Positions 1 to 9,039 of a DNA stretch of 64,000 nucleotides are shown one piece after another. How positions within the stretch are numbered: position 1 is the stretch's first letter; the number at the start of each line of letters is the position of its first letter. The position numbers and the translations under genes were made by a program. Where the stretch lies: positions 228,497 to 292,496 of the forward strand of contig CAWHKS010000005.1 in the NCBI GenBank assembly GCA_963829955.1. Direction: 5' to 3'. A model generated the notes under the pieces. The model was given only the letters and a program-made list of their open reading frames with translations, was not told the DNA's origin and did no database searches. The DNA is from DASTFY01 sp963829955. GTDB lineage: Bacteria; Actinomycetota; Acidimicrobiia; Acidimicrobiales; Ilumatobacteraceae.

Positions 1-1350
1 GTCGGAGAGATCGACGATCGGCGCCACCAGCCCACGACTCTTCGCCCGGTCGCCGATCCGGTCGATGACTCGGAAGGCGACCCAGGAAAGGACAGCGGCG
101 AGGATCGACGCGCCGAGGATCCCCAGCTTGGCCTCGACGAGTTCCTGGCCCTCGAACGAGATGTCCGCGATGAGCAGCGAGACCGTGAAACCGATGCCCG
201 CCACGGTGGCGACCCCGACCAGCGACGGCCACGGGACGGTAAGCGGGAACCGGCCGTACCGCCACGCCAGCCAGGTCGCGGTGGTGATGCCACCTAGCTT
301 GCCGACGATGAGCGCTGCGATGATCCCGAGGGTGATCGGTGAGGTCGCCGCGTCTCGGAGCCCGTCACCACTGATCTCGACGCCGGCGTTCGCCAGCGCG
401 AACAGTGGGACGATGACGAAGCTAGTCCAGGGGTGGAAGAGGTGCTGCAGCCGTTCGTTCGGTGACACCGTGAGCGCGACTGTGCGGCTGGCGGTCCGGG
501 CCAGCGCCGGGGACGGCTGCTCCCGGAACAGCCGCCAGGTGCTGCCGGCCTGGGCAAGGTCGTCGCGGGTCGGCGGGTACGCGGTCGCCATCAGGCCGAT
601 GGCCACGCCGGCGATCGTGGCGTGCACGCCCGATGCGAGGGTGGCCAACCAGACGCCCAAGCCCGCAAGGAAGTAGGGCACACCGTGGCGAACCCCGGCG
701 GCCTGCAGGCCGATGACCGCGAGGAGGAGCCCGACAGCGACGACCAATGGGACGACGGCGAGATCCTCGGTGTAGGCGACGGCGATCACCGTGAGGGCGA
801 CGGCGTCATCGACCACGACCATGCTCAGAAGGAAGGTGCGAACCCGTGGACTGGCGCCGCCAACCAGGGTCAGGACGCCGACCGCGAACGCAGTATCGGT
901 ACCCATGGCGATGCCCCATCCACGCGCTGATGGCTCGCCGAGGTTGACAAGCAGGTAGATCAGCGCCGGAAGGATCATCCCGCCCACCGCGGCCACCACC
1001 GGCAGCGCGACACGGGACCGCTCACGGAAGTCGCCCATGTCGATCTCCCGACGGATCTCGAGACCGGCCACGAAGAAGAAGAAGGCCATCAGCCCGTCGT
1101 TCACCCAGTGCTGGAGGTCCAGGGTCAGCTCGTCAGACCCAACCCGGAGTGCCAGCTCGGTGTTCCACAGGTCGTTGTAGGCCGCCGACCATGGCGAGTT
1201 CGCCCACACGAGGGCGGCAACCGTCGCGGCGAGCAGGATGGACGCGCTGGCGTTCTCCGTGTGTGCAAACTGGCGGACCCCGCTCAGGTCCAGCACTCCG
1301 CGGGGGGTCGTGGCTGCAGCGGTGGAGTCGTGTGGGTCCGGTCCGGTCAC
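1..1350 (-). CDS. nhaA: Na+/H+ antiporter NhaA (3' end beyond window)
   Basis: Integral-membrane sodium/proton antiporter for pH and sodium homeostasis. The minus-strand frame is open from a GTG at 1350 to the left edge, giving 450 residues, and the C-terminus lies outside the window. Family marks: a first hydrophobic segment near residues 35-55, a GLEIRREI motif after a FFFF stretch, GTDTAFAVGVL, then the paired aspartates in VVVDDAVALTVIA that form the ion-binding site, and a late GKLGGITTATWLAW helix. The GTG overlaps the stop of a tiny upstream frame (GTGA), which suggests translational coupling. Family membership is seen directly; the exact start could be a few codons downstream. Confidence 0.93.
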   Translation of the reverse strand, partial: MTGPDPHDSTAAATTPRGVLDLSGVRQFAHTENASASILLAATVAALVWANSPWSAAYNDLWNTELALRVGSDELTLDLQHWVNDGLMAFFFFVAGLEIRREIDMGDFRERSRVALPVVAAVGGMILPALIYLLVNLGEPSARGWGIAMGTDTAFAVGVLTLVGGASPRVRTFLLSMVVVDDAVALTVIAVAYTEDLAVVPLVVAVGLLLAVIGLQAAGVRHGVPYFLAGLGVWLATLASGVHATIAGVAIGLMATAYPPTRDDLAQAGSTWRLFREQPSPALARTASRTVALTVSPNERLQHLFHPWTSFVIVPLFALANAGVEISGDGLRDAATSPITLGIIAALIVGKLGGITTATWLAWRYGRFPLTVPWPSLVGVATVAGIGFTVSLLIADISFEGQELVEAKLGILGASILAAVLSWVAFRVIDRIGDRAKSRGLVAPIVDLSD

Positions 1351-1436
1351 GAATGCGACGGGCCCGCTGGCTGGGCGGCGAAGTCGGTGTCCTTCACATC
1401 GATGCAGGTCTCCGTGATGATCGCGATCCCCGACAC
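1347..1436 (-). pseudogene. Possible ferredoxin N-terminal remnant upstream of nhaA
   Basis: A 29-codon frame from a GTG reads VSGIAIITETCIDVKDTDF and then about ten unrelated residues to a TGA that overlaps the nhaA start. The stretch IITETCIDVKDTD is very like the first residues of actinobacterial 7Fe/4Fe ferredoxins (ITEPCIDVKD followed by cysteine motifs), but the next cysteines are absent. It may be a truncated ferredoxin gene now acting as a short upstream ORF. The resemblance is short and rests on recall of the family. Confidence 0.35.
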
Positions 1437-1586
1437 GAAGCCTCAGCGCATCAGGGGACCCGGTCGACTGATGTGACGCCGGATCAGGAGAGCGCTACCC
1501 CTGAGCGGTCTAGCCTGCGATGTCACGACGACAGCATGGCCGATGACGACAGGTCGCGCACCGGAATCGTCGGATCCGAGGACTCG

Positions 1587-1895
1587 ATGAGGACGCCAGA
1601 CACGGTCACCGAAGCGGTCGCCTTCCTGGCGAGGCAGGGGTACGTGGACGACTATCGCCTGTGCGAGACCGGAATCGTCGCCGACGACATGCATGAGACC
1701 CACCCGATCGAGACAGCGGTCGTCGACTTCACGTTCCGGTTCGAAGGCCCGAGCGATCCCGGTGACGAGGCGATCGTCCTGGGCGTGTCATGCATTGAGT
1801 GGGGCAGAAAGGGGATTGTCGTGTCTGCCTACGGGCCTGACGCCGACCCCGAGGAGGCTGCCCTGCTGGTCGCACTCGCGCGCGGCGGCTCGTAG
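1587..1895 (+). CDS. Small conserved protein, 'phosphoribosylpyrophosphate synthetase'-like family
   Basis: 102 residues from an ATG preceded by GAGGA. The order T(V)TEAVAFLARQGYVDDY, then an acidic hydrophobic middle, FRFEGPSDPGDEAIVLGVS and a final GIVVSAYGPDA matches a short conserved family that databases often mislabel as phosphoribosylpyrophosphate synthetase. It is far too short to be that enzyme. No catalytic motif is visible and the function is unknown. An in-frame ATG 51 bases upstream would add 17 residues, but the family begins at about the chosen start. It stands alone between nhaA and non-coding DNA. Confidence 0.6.
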   Translation: MRTPDTVTEAVAFLARQGYVDDYRLCETGIVADDMHETHPIETAVVDFTFRFEGPSDPGDEAIVLGVSCIEWGRKGIVVSAYGPDADPEEAALLVALARGGS

Positions 1896-2220
1896 GCGGC
1901 TCGATGCCGCACGGCGCCACCGATGAGGCCGGGGCTGGGACAGTGGTGTCCGCGACCGCCGGCACTCCCGCACTACAGAACGTAAAGGTGTTCGCGTGCG
2001 CGACCTGCCGGATCGGCTGCCGATGAGCATCAGGCGCGCTCGGGTGCGCCAACCAACATGACAGCCACGCCGAACGCCGAGTCGGGGGCACGGCTGCGAG
2101 CCGCGCCCCATCGGGCATTCGGCGCTCGTCGGCGCATCGCCCGAACCGGGCGTTCGCCGTCGCGATCGAGGATGCCGTTGATCGGTCTCGCACCGGAGAC
2201 TACAGCGCTACCGTTGACGT
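1896..2220. other. Intergenic stretch, nothing recognised
   Basis: About 325 bases without a convincing frame on either strand. Open frames here have arginine- and proline-rich antisense-like composition. No hairpin followed by a T-run was noticed. Confidence 0.5.
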
Positions 2221-2520
2221 GTGTACCGCGCATTGGTGATGTTCCCCCAGTCAGCAGGTCCGGTCGAGGTCGACGCTCTGATCGAGGGCATCGCTTCGTC
2301 GTTCAAAGCCAGTGCAGGCAGCCAGCCGATCACGCGCAGCGTGGGCTCACTCATGGGTCCGGGAGCCAAGGCCGGAGAAGCGGGCTGGATCCTCGAAGCC
2401 GACTTCCCCACCCTCGAGGATGCGATGACGGCACTGGACGCCGAAGACTTCCAAGACGTGAAGGCGGCCACTGAGACGCTGGCATCCACAATCTTCCTGT
2501 TTGAGGTTCGGGAAGTGTGA
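2221..2520 (+). CDS. Hypothetical protein of about 99 residues
   Basis: Starts at a GTG (an ATG six codons later is the alternative). The product has balanced composition and the alternating pattern of a small alpha+beta domain: VDALIEGIASSFKASAG, then GWILEADFPTLEDAMTALDAEDFQ, ending IFLFEVREV. The overall look recalls ferredoxin-fold stress-response (Dabb/EthD-like) or GYD-type proteins, but no signature was found, so no function is assigned. No neighbour is close enough for an operon. Confidence 0.55.
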   Translation: MYRALVMFPQSAGPVEVDALIEGIASSFKASAGSQPITRSVGSLMGPGAKAGEAGWILEADFPTLEDAMTALDAEDFQDVKAATETLASTIFLFEVREV

Positions 2521-2921
2521 GCGCCCCTGAAGTGCGGATAGGCCCGCAGCGTTTGCTCGCGATCACGAGCAGGTCGTCCACGGCCGGTTGGTGGGGCGTC
2601 CGCCCACATCGACGGATCGGGAGCGCGTTGACTGGCGCTGAGCCGAGTCGTCGGCGGTGACCGGTCAGTCCCGCTGAGCCACCGCGGACCAGGTCGAGCA
2701 CACCGAACGACGCAACACGTGGATCGGGCCGATCTTCGGGTTGGCTCCGAACGCGGCAGCTTCGCTGACGATCGCGACGCGGAACGGACGTTCGCGCTCG
2801 GGGCATGATGCGCGAACCGAGGTGCTTACGGCAGGGCACTACCGGCAGGACCGCCTTCTCGACACGGCGCGATGGATCATTTGATGTGCGTGCCACCCAA
2901 CCCGCCGATGGTCGCGTGGAG
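2521..2921. other. Intergenic stretch, nothing recognised
   Basis: About 400 bases between two convergent genes. No frame has protein-like composition and no terminator-like hairpin was found. Confidence 0.4.
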
Positions 2922-4049
2922 TCAGCTACGTGAATTCACAAGACCTTGGAGATGCTCGGCAGCGATCCGAGCCGGAGGGGGACCACTACAGGGGAGTGAC
3001 GTGCTGTGACGCGCTTCATTGAAGATTCGACGCAGGCTCGCGTCCACCGAGCGCGCGTCGGCGTCCAGTCGCCGGAACCTCGGAACGACTGCGGTCACGA
3101 TCCAGCTCCAGCGGTCGTCGAAGCGGGTGACCCGTGGCCATGCACGCGAACGCAGCACCGCTGGAAGCCCTCGTCCGAAGGAGTACAGGTAGAAGGACGA
3201 GAAGTACGAGAGTTCCTCGCGTAGCCCCCGTGCCTCGAAGCTCAAGCTCGATCCCGCGGAGAACAGTGCACCGAAGGTGCGGGAGAGACGGTCGAAGTTG
3301 GGCTGCACCACGGTGCGTTGCTCGTGCTCGAGGAGCTGGATGTTCCCGTCCCAGATCAGATCAGTCGCGACCTGGCGCGCAGTCGCCGATGCCGCGGGGT
3401 CTTCCAGTACGCGGCGGCCCGCGTCGATCGTCTCGAAGCCAGCGAGGACCGGACCGTAGTGCTGGTCGTTTCCCAGAAGCCCACGTAGACGTTCGATCCC
3501 GTCGTCCGTGGACGCATACACGAGGTGCACCCAGAAGATGTCGTCGAAGATCGCGTTGTTCGTCGCACGGACTGTGTTCACGTCTCCTAGCAGCAGGATG
3601 CTGCGGTGACGGAGGCTCCGCGGGATGTCCGAGTAGCCGCTCCTGTCGGTGTGGAGCCGGAAGGGGTAGAGCGCGAGCCGGGCGTGATGCGACGCGAAGG
3701 AAGCCATGCCAGCCCACTTGAGGCACGTGGGCAAAGAAATGTAGATCCAGGCGTACCCCGACGAGATCTCCAAGTTGCGGTGGAACACGCACGAGTGCTC
3801 GGTCAGGAAGCTGTCGGCCAGCGCCTGCCACCCCTCGACCGTGTTCGGCGACCCGATTCGCCGAACCAGTTCCTTCGGGTTTGGGGCGAGCTCCTCGGCG
3901 GCGATGAGCGCGCGTGCCTGGAGGTCTGCCGGAACGTGTTGCGCGATCGGTTCGCGAGGCTCGTCAGACGGCAAGGACTTCACGATCGCTCGCGAGGGTG
4001 TGCTTGCGGCTGATCTCTGCGGCAGGCGGGCGTCTCCTCGTTGACGCAT
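2922..4049 (-). CDS. Hypothetical protein, 375 residues
   Basis: A long, well-composed frame that differs in character from its antisense shadows. The first 35 residues are basic and low in complexity, so the true start may lie inside. The body has many aromatic residues and repeated acidic/aromatic stretches such as YAWIYISLPTCLKWAGMASF, DVNTVRATNNAIFDDIFWVH and YFSSFYLYSFGRGLPAVL. No signal peptide or clear membrane helix is present, and no catalytic motif was recognised. The arrangement loosely resembles DUF2515-type proteins, but this is not secure. It is convergent with the gene at 2221. Confidence 0.6.
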   Translation of the reverse strand: MRQRGDARLPQRSAASTPSRAIVKSLPSDEPREPIAQHVPADLQARALIAAEELAPNPKELVRRIGSPNTVEGWQALADSFLTEHSCVFHRNLEISSGYAWIYISLPTCLKWAGMASFASHHARLALYPFRLHTDRSGYSDIPRSLRHRSILLLGDVNTVRATNNAIFDDIFWVHLVYASTDDGIERLRGLLGNDQHYGPVLAGFETIDAGRRVLEDPAASATARQVATDLIWDGNIQLLEHEQRTVVQPNFDRLSRTFGALFSAGSSLSFEARGLREELSYFSSFYLYSFGRGLPAVLRSRAWPRVTRFDDRWSWIVTAVVPRFRRLDADARSVDASLRRIFNEARHSTSLPCSGPPPARIAAEHLQGLVNSRS

Positions 4050-4223
4050 CGCTTGAGGAAGACGGTGCAGGTGAGGGCAGAGATGGACGCTGACATTGGG
4101 TGAGGGTGCCTACCCACCTCACGGACGCTCGCGCTGGTACGAGTTGCAGGTGGTACACCCGGCTCGCCGCGGAGTGTATATGTCCACCCGCGCAGGCATG
4201 GTGCCCACCGCTCTGCGCTGCTG

Positions 4224-4453
4224 ATGATCATGTTGCCGCCCGAGACGAAGCTCGGCTTCAAGACCAGCGAGTTCTACGTCATGGTGGTGTTCGTCGCCGG
4301 CGTGCTGCTTGCCACGTACGCCGACCAGGACAGCCTGGCCCGCAGAGACGGCTGGTTCTTCGCTGCGCTCGCCGTCGGCGCCTACACATCGTAAGCCGTG
4401 GACTGGCCAAGTTGGCCACCCGCGAGCCCTACGACGAGCACAGGGATCGCTAG
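4224..4453 (+). pseudogene. Small membrane protein, frameshifted
   Basis: Starts MIMLPPETKLGFKTSEFYV, continues through one hydrophobic helix (VMVVFVAGVLLATYA) and reaches a stop at 4394 after GAYTS. The expected continuation IVSRGLAKLATREPYDEH is read in another frame up to 4453. Removing the duplicated AC near 4386 restores GAYIVSRGLAKLATREP. This pattern (GFKTSEF, helix, GAYIxSRGLAK) is a known small actinobacterial membrane protein of unknown role. The two-base insertion is either a real mutation or a sequence error. Confidence 0.65.
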
Positions 4454-4478
4454 ACCCGACGTTCCTGCGGAAACGGCG

Positions 4479-4649
4479 TCAGCGCAGCTGCGCCCTCGGT
4501 CCCCCCGACCGAGGGCCGCTGCGTATCAGCGTCCGCCCGACGGCCGCGGCAGGATCATCGGCGGGCACCGGTACGAAGTGCACCTGGCCGTCGTCGTCGA
4601 CCTGCTCGATCGCACGACCGACCCGAACCGGCTTGGACAATCGGCGCAC
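4479..4649 (-). CDS. Possible short ORF (56 residues)
   Basis: From a GTG the frame reads MRRLSKPVRVGRAIEQ, then an acidic DDDGQVHFVPVPADDP segment. That part looks protein-like, whereas the C-terminus is encoded by the terminator hairpin and looks arbitrary. It may be a remnant or simply chance. No family recognised. Confidence 0.25.
   Translation of the reverse strand: MRRLSKPVRVGRAIEQVDDDGQVHFVPVPADDPAAAVGRTLIRSGPRSGGPRAQLR
4492..4516 (+). terminator. Rho-independent-like hairpin
   Basis: Perfect 10-bp inverted repeat GCCCTCGGTC / GACCGAGGGC around a CCCCC loop, 39 bases after the frameshifted membrane gene ends. There is no T-run, as is common in high-GC actinobacteria. Confidence 0.6.
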
Positions 4650-4830
4650 GGCGTCGTCCTGGCGCCGGTTCTGTGCGAGGCCCGTTCGTACAGATCGCCG
4701 ATCGTGGCCGGTCATCGAATGCTCGCAACGCCCGCCGCGGGGTCGCACCGGTGGGCCCTGTTCGGGGTCCGGGGCTCTGGTGCGAGGGTGAGGACGCGGC
4801 GCCGGCGGGGCGTCGGGATGGCACGGCGGC

Positions 4831-5991
4831 TCAGCGCAGACGACGGAAGAAGGCACGAAGTTCGGAAACCAGGAGTTCGGGTTCCTCCACCCCCGGGAAG
4901 TGGCCACCTCTGGGCATCTCGACCCACCGTTGGATGTTGTACTCGCGCTCAGCCCACGGCCGTGGCGCTCGCTTCACGTCGCGGGGGAAGATCGCGCAGC
5001 CTGTGGGGACCTCGACACGCTGGCGCCGCGACGCGTGTGTTCCTTCCTGGGCGCGCTCGTAGTACAGCCGGGAGGCCGAGGCGATGGTCCCGGTCACCCA
5101 GTAGGTCGTGATGTGCGCCAGGAGCTCGTCCTTGGTGAAACTGCGTTCGACGTCCCCCTCGCAGTCGCTGTATGAGCGGTACTTGTCCAACAGCCAGGCG
5201 GCCAGCCCCGCGGGAGAATCGTTCAATGCGAAGGCGAGGGTGTGCGGGCGTGTGCTGTTGATCTGCACGTGAACGACAGTCCCGTTGGTCTGGTGGGCGG
5301 CCCAATCCTCGAGTCCCTTGCGGTCGGTCTCGCTGAGCTGCTCCTGATCGTCGTCGGCCAATGGCTCGCCGTGCGGCGACGTGAGATGCAGTCCGCACAC
5401 ATGCCGGCCCTCGTCTACGCGGGCGAGCTGAGTCGTGATGATCGCTCCCCAGTCACCTCCGCCCGCCCCGTACCGGTCGTAGCCCAGGGTCTCCATCAGC
5501 ACCTCGAAGGCCGCGGCGATGCGACGCGGTCCCCAGCCGGGCGCGACCGTCGGCCCCGAGAACCCATAGCCCGGTATTGAAGGTGCGACGACGTGGAATG
5601 CGTCGGTCTCGTCGCCGCCGTGGGCGACAGGATCGCACAACGGTCCGATGACCTTCGTGAACTCGAAGATCGAGCCGGGCCAGCCGTGGACGAGCAGCAG
5701 AGGAAGAGCCGCAGGGTTGGTCGAACGGGCATGGATGAAATGGACCGGCTGACCATCGAGACGGGTCTGGAATTGATCGAAGGAGTTGAGGATCGCTTCC
5801 TGGGCACGCCAATCGAAGCTCGTCCGCCAGTACTCGCACAGCTCCTGCAAATACGAACGGCTCACCCCATACGTCCACCCAGCCCCGTCGAACTCATCGA
5901 TGAACCGCGTCCGCTCGAGTCGCTCGCGGAGATCGACGAGAGTGTCCTCAGCGACAGCCACCGTATACGGCGTACAAGCCCCCACAGCCAC
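4831..5991 (-). CDS. Epoxide hydrolase (alpha/beta hydrolase with EHN domain)
   Basis: 386 residues, the usual length for microsomal/juvenile-hormone-type epoxide hydrolases that open epoxides to diols. The N-terminal EHN domain covers about residues 8-110. The oxyanion motif HGWPGS is at about 102-107. The nucleophilic aspartate is in GGGDWGA (Asp180) and the catalytic histidine in GGHFPGVEEP (about 364), followed by a C-terminal helix. No signal peptide is evident, so it is probably cytoplasmic. It is a single-gene unit. Substrate cannot be read from the sequence. A damaged piece of another alpha/beta hydrolase lies near 56.2 kb. Confidence 0.92.
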   Translation of the reverse strand: MAVGACTPYTVAVAEDTLVDLRERLERTRFIDEFDGAGWTYGVSRSYLQELCEYWRTSFDWRAQEAILNSFDQFQTRLDGQPVHFIHARSTNPAALPLLLVHGWPGSIFEFTKVIGPLCDPVAHGGDETDAFHVVAPSIPGYGFSGPTVAPGWGPRRIAAAFEVLMETLGYDRYGAGGGDWGAIITTQLARVDEGRHVCGLHLTSPHGEPLADDDQEQLSETDRKGLEDWAAHQTNGTVVHVQINSTRPHTLAFALNDSPAGLAAWLLDKYRSYSDCEGDVERSFTKDELLAHITTYWVTGTIASASRLYYERAQEGTHASRRQRVEVPTGCAIFPRDVKRAPRPWAEREYNIQRWVEMPRGGHFPGVEEPELLVSELRAFFRRLR

Positions 5992-6083
5992 CTCCTACTC
6001 ACCTTGAACCCAACGTAGAACACGCCCACATTGGGTCCGCTGGCCGCCCAGGATGCCGCAACCGCGCGCGAGACCGAGCACCT

Positions 6084-6320
6084 TCACGACGAACGTGGAG
6101 GCTGCCGCATGGTGACCGGGTAGCGGTTCTCCAGGTGCGCGCGCACCGCAGCGGGTGCGGAGTCCACGGACGGCGACGACGACAGGGTGCACGTCGCGAT
6201 GACGAGCGCAGCGGTCCCGACGACTCCCGACACGGCACCGGCGCGCTCCCACGCCGCCGGCCCATGGGGCCGACGGCGGGGAGAGCGCAGCGTGCGGGTC
6301 GCGGCTGGGGCGTGCGTCAT
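6084..6320 (-). pseudogene. N-terminal fragment of a membrane protein
   Basis: 78 codons: a basic start, one hydrophobic helix (AGAVSGVVGTAALVIATCTL) and then SSSPSVDSAPAAVRAHLENRY, where coding character stops. The layout (helix, SSSPS..DSSAAxxxAHL) is how a family of four-helix actinobacterial membrane proteins begins. The other helices are missing, so this looks like a 5' stub left by a deletion. Confidence 0.4.
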
Positions 6321-6321
6321 G

Positions 6322-6985
6322 TCACCTGGCCGCGTGGCCGGGCCGTGAAACCTCGGGGCCTGTCTGCCTCGTCAGCTCGTGCGTCTCGTGTCGGACGACC
6401 GACGCAAGCCACAGCTCGAGGCTGCCGTACAGGAGAGCGAACCACCCGATCGCCCAGGTGATGCCGATCGCGCCGTCACCGGGGCTGATGACGAGGAGAA
6501 TGCCCAGGAGCACCAACACGACACCGCCGAACGCGATGGACCACGCCCCTGACACCTGCTTGCGCGCCGAGATCGCGAACGCGATCCGGGAGCCACCGAT
6601 GAGCTTCCTTGCGCCGCCGCGCCCGTCGCACCACTCGCCGTACAGCAGCTGCGTTCGCGACGTGTCGGTCGCGATCGTGGAGCGCGAGAGCTCGTCGAGC
6701 GCCAGACGGAAGTGCTCGTCGGCCTCGTCGCCGTTCGCAACGAGCGCCCGCGCGAGCGAGCAGCCCTCGCGCCCACAGTGTCCCCGACGCCGTGGCTCGT
6801 TCCGACAGCCGCGCCAGTGCCTGTTCGGCGATGACCAATTCGCTGCATCGAGCTGCGGCCTCGACGAGGTCCGGCAACGCGAGGGTCCCGAGGACGATGC
6901 TGTCGTGGTCGAAGATGTGTCGCGCGGCTCGCAGAGCTGCGTCGTACCGACCGCAAGCTTGGTGTGGGCCTTGGTGCTGGCCAAG
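6322..6985 (-). pseudogene. LuxR-type ATPase regulator fragment joined to an HdeD-like membrane fragment
   Basis: Two unrelated pieces are read on the minus strand. From about 6955 to 6640 (with a frame change near 6770) the peptide is GRYDAALRAARHIF, ALPDLVEAAARC, LARLSERATASGT, ALDELSRSTIATDTSRTQLLYGEW, which is the TPR-like C-terminal region of large LuxR/AAA regulators, lacking both the ATPase and the HTH. It runs straight into a hydrophobic DUF308/HdeD-like piece (GAWSIAFGGVVLVLLGILLV ... GITWAIGWFALLYGSLELW), about two helices long. The junction looks like a deletion scar; no function is expected. Confidence 0.55.
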
Positions 6986-7270
6986 CGGCCGCGCCGTTCC
7001 TGGCCGCCCCTCGCATCCGGCCATCCGGAGCCCTTCGGGGGGCCTCTCGTCGTGGGCGACACCGACGTTCGAGGTCACCTCCGGCGTCCCGATCGAGATG
7101 AGGCCCGACAGGTAGACCAGGTCATGGACTCGCCTTTGCGCTTCTCGATCCGCCCGTCCCCGGTCCGCGTCCGGCTCCCGAAGCAGGCCATCGGCTACTC
7201 GCCCGCTGCCCACTCGCTCGGCTGGCGGAAGACCCTGCGACGGGGCGACCACCCTCGGTACGATCCCACA

Positions 7271-7927
7271 GTGAGCGACGCGCCCGATCGCGGCCCGCGG
7301 GTCCCGCCGGCAGAACGGCTCGCAGAGGTGATGGAGGCCCGCGCGACGCCCCGGCGATCGGTCGCCGCCAAGGCACTGCACGAGTTCGCCCAGGTCGACC
7401 TTGCCGTCTACCGAGCGATCGCCGGCACACCGACGCCCACGCTCGACGGACCGCTGCGTCGCCTCTCCGGACTCGCGAACCACTCGAAGCTGTGGATCGG
7501 AGCCGCGGCGGCGCTGTTCGCGCTTGGTGGGCCCACAGGGCGAAGGGCAGCGGCGACAGGGCTCATCGCGGTGGGTATCAACTCGGCCGTCGTGAACCTG
7601 CCGATGAAGCTGGCTAGCAGACGGGATCGCCCAGACCGCGACGCGGCGGGTGTGCCGGAGGGGCGCCACGTACCGATGCCGACCTCCACCTCGTTCCCGT
7701 CGGGCCACTCGGCGTCGGCCTTCGCGTTCGCCGGGGCCGTCGGAGGGTCGATGCCAGTGGTCGGCGCACCGTTGCGCGGCCTGGCCGCGGCGGTCGCCTA
7801 CTCGCGTGTACACACGGGCGTGCACTACCCCGGCGACGTCATCATCGGGTCGGTCATCGGGGCGACGATCGGCGAAGCGACCATGCTCGCTGCGCGTGCC
7901 CTGCGCCGCCGTCACGACCAGACCTAG
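7271..7927 (+). CDS. PAP2-superfamily phosphatase
   Basis: 218 residues from a GTG. Membrane phosphatase of the type-2 phosphatidic-acid/undecaprenyl-pyrophosphate phosphatase superfamily. All three signature motifs are present: KLASRRDRP (113-121), PSGHSASAF (143-151) and SRVHTGVHYPGD (178-189) with the catalytic histidines. Hydrophobic helices lie near 72-88, 95-112, 150-165 and 190-205. The substrate is presumably a lipid phosphate or pyrophosphate at the membrane, but cannot be told apart by sequence. It is an intact gene inside a run of gene fragments. Confidence 0.9.
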   Translation: MSDAPDRGPRVPPAERLAEVMEARATPRRSVAAKALHEFAQVDLAVYRAIAGTPTPTLDGPLRRLSGLANHSKLWIGAAAALFALGGPTGRRAAATGLIAVGINSAVVNLPMKLASRRDRPDRDAAGVPEGRHVPMPTSTSFPSGHSASAFAFAGAVGGSMPVVGAPLRGLAAAVAYSRVHTGVHYPGDVIIGSVIGATIGEATMLAARALRRRHDQT

Positions 7928-8041
7928 TCGCTCAACGAACCAGGCCGACGCGGCCTCATCGTGGGAGAGGGCCCACCGCCGTCGAGGAAGTCCGACGAGG
8001 TTGTACACGATCGCCGAGAGGAGAAGCGCGTACAGGCCGTC

Positions 8042-8152
8042 GGCCTCGGACACCGCGATGGCTGGGTGTTCACCGACGGCGACGGCAAACCCATCCATCC
8101 CCACGCCCTCTCACAGACGTTCGAGCGCATCGCCCGCCGCGCCGGCGTCCCG
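8042..8152 (+). pseudogene. Tyrosine-recombinase (integrase) fragment
   Basis: A short stretch reads DGWVFTDGDGKPIHPHALSQ then TFERIARRAGVP. This matches the segment before the HxLRHT box in phage-type integrases, but the catalytic Arg/His/Tyr region is missing and the frame passes directly into unrelated sequence. It is a relic of an integrated element. Confidence 0.55.
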
Positions 8153-8194
8153 GCCAGGGACTCGCGCGACACGACCGGCCGGGGAGTGGAGGTG

Positions 8195-8980
8195 ATGGAG
8201 CGCTGGCGGCACGGTGCCGCGATCGGCGGCATCAACGGTCGATGTCGGGTCCATTGCGCCGAGCTGCTGCGGATCTCGGGTCCGTGCGATCTCGCCGAGG
8301 CGGAAGCGCTCAGGGCCTGTGAGGAACTGCGACCGTGGATGCGCCGCGAGTTCGGCTGGCCGCTAGTGGAGCCCGGCACCATCCGGTTACGCAAAGGCGA
8401 TCTGGCCCGGGCCGAAGAGGCGTTCGTCGCCGCTGACGAGCGCGCGTGGTCGCCCCATCCCGGCCTCGCCCTGTTGCGATTGGCCCAGGGTGACGTCGCC
8501 TCGGCGTCGGCCCTCATCGCGGAGGCGATCGCTCACCCGTTCGCCACCCCATCGAAGGAACGCCCACCGTTCGGCGACCTGCGCCTGGCGCCGCTTCTCG
8601 ACGCCCAAGCTGAGATCGCCGCCGCCGCTGGTGACGTCGACACGGCTCGCCGTGCCGCGGATCAACTGGCGTCGATCGCAGCGTCGTATCACAGCCGCGC
8701 CATCGATGCGTGCGCTGCGCTCGCCGGGGGCCAGGGCGGCACTGATCGACGGGCGAGCTCGCCCACGCGATCGACGGTGCCACAACAGCGCTCGAGACAT
8801 GGTCCGACATCGGCGCCCCGTTCGAGACCGCCGTGTCACGAATGGTGCTCGGCGACGCCCATCACCGGTTCGGCGACATCGATGCGGCACGGACCGAGTG
8901 GCAGGCAGCCCGAGACGCGTTCACGGCGTTCGGCGCGCAATGGTGGGCACAGCGGGCCGAAACTCTCGTCGCCCAGACTC
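8195..8980 (+). pseudogene. C-terminal fragment of a second LuxR/ATPase regulator
   Basis: Reads MERWRHGAAIGGINGRCRVH, then ELLRISGPCDLAEAEAL, REFGWPLVEPGTIRLRKGDL and HPGLALLRLAQGDVASA, helical repeats typical of the C-terminal half of large LuxR or adenylate-cyclase-type ATPases. A frame change near 8740 leads to SRMVLGDAHHRFGDIDAARTEW and AFGAQWWAQRAE. The N-terminal ATPase and the HTH are absent. It is fused in frame, through a proline run, to transposase sequence. Confidence 0.6.
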
Positions 8981-9039
8981 CTCCTCCTCCTCCCGCCGCC
9001 ACCACGACACCGAACCGACCGGCCGTGAACGCAACGTTC

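Noticed and set aside
4479..4649. Short minus-strand frame considered as a firm gene
   Set aside because: Its 3' third is the terminator hairpin and it lacks a ribosome-binding site; retained only at low confidence.
6985..8104. Long minus-strand frame across the PAP2 gene, including LYALLLSAIVYNLVGLPRRR near 8000
   Set aside because: Antisense to a clear PAP2 phosphatase for most of its length; the hydrophobic bit near 8000 could be a transposase scrap but is too short to claim.
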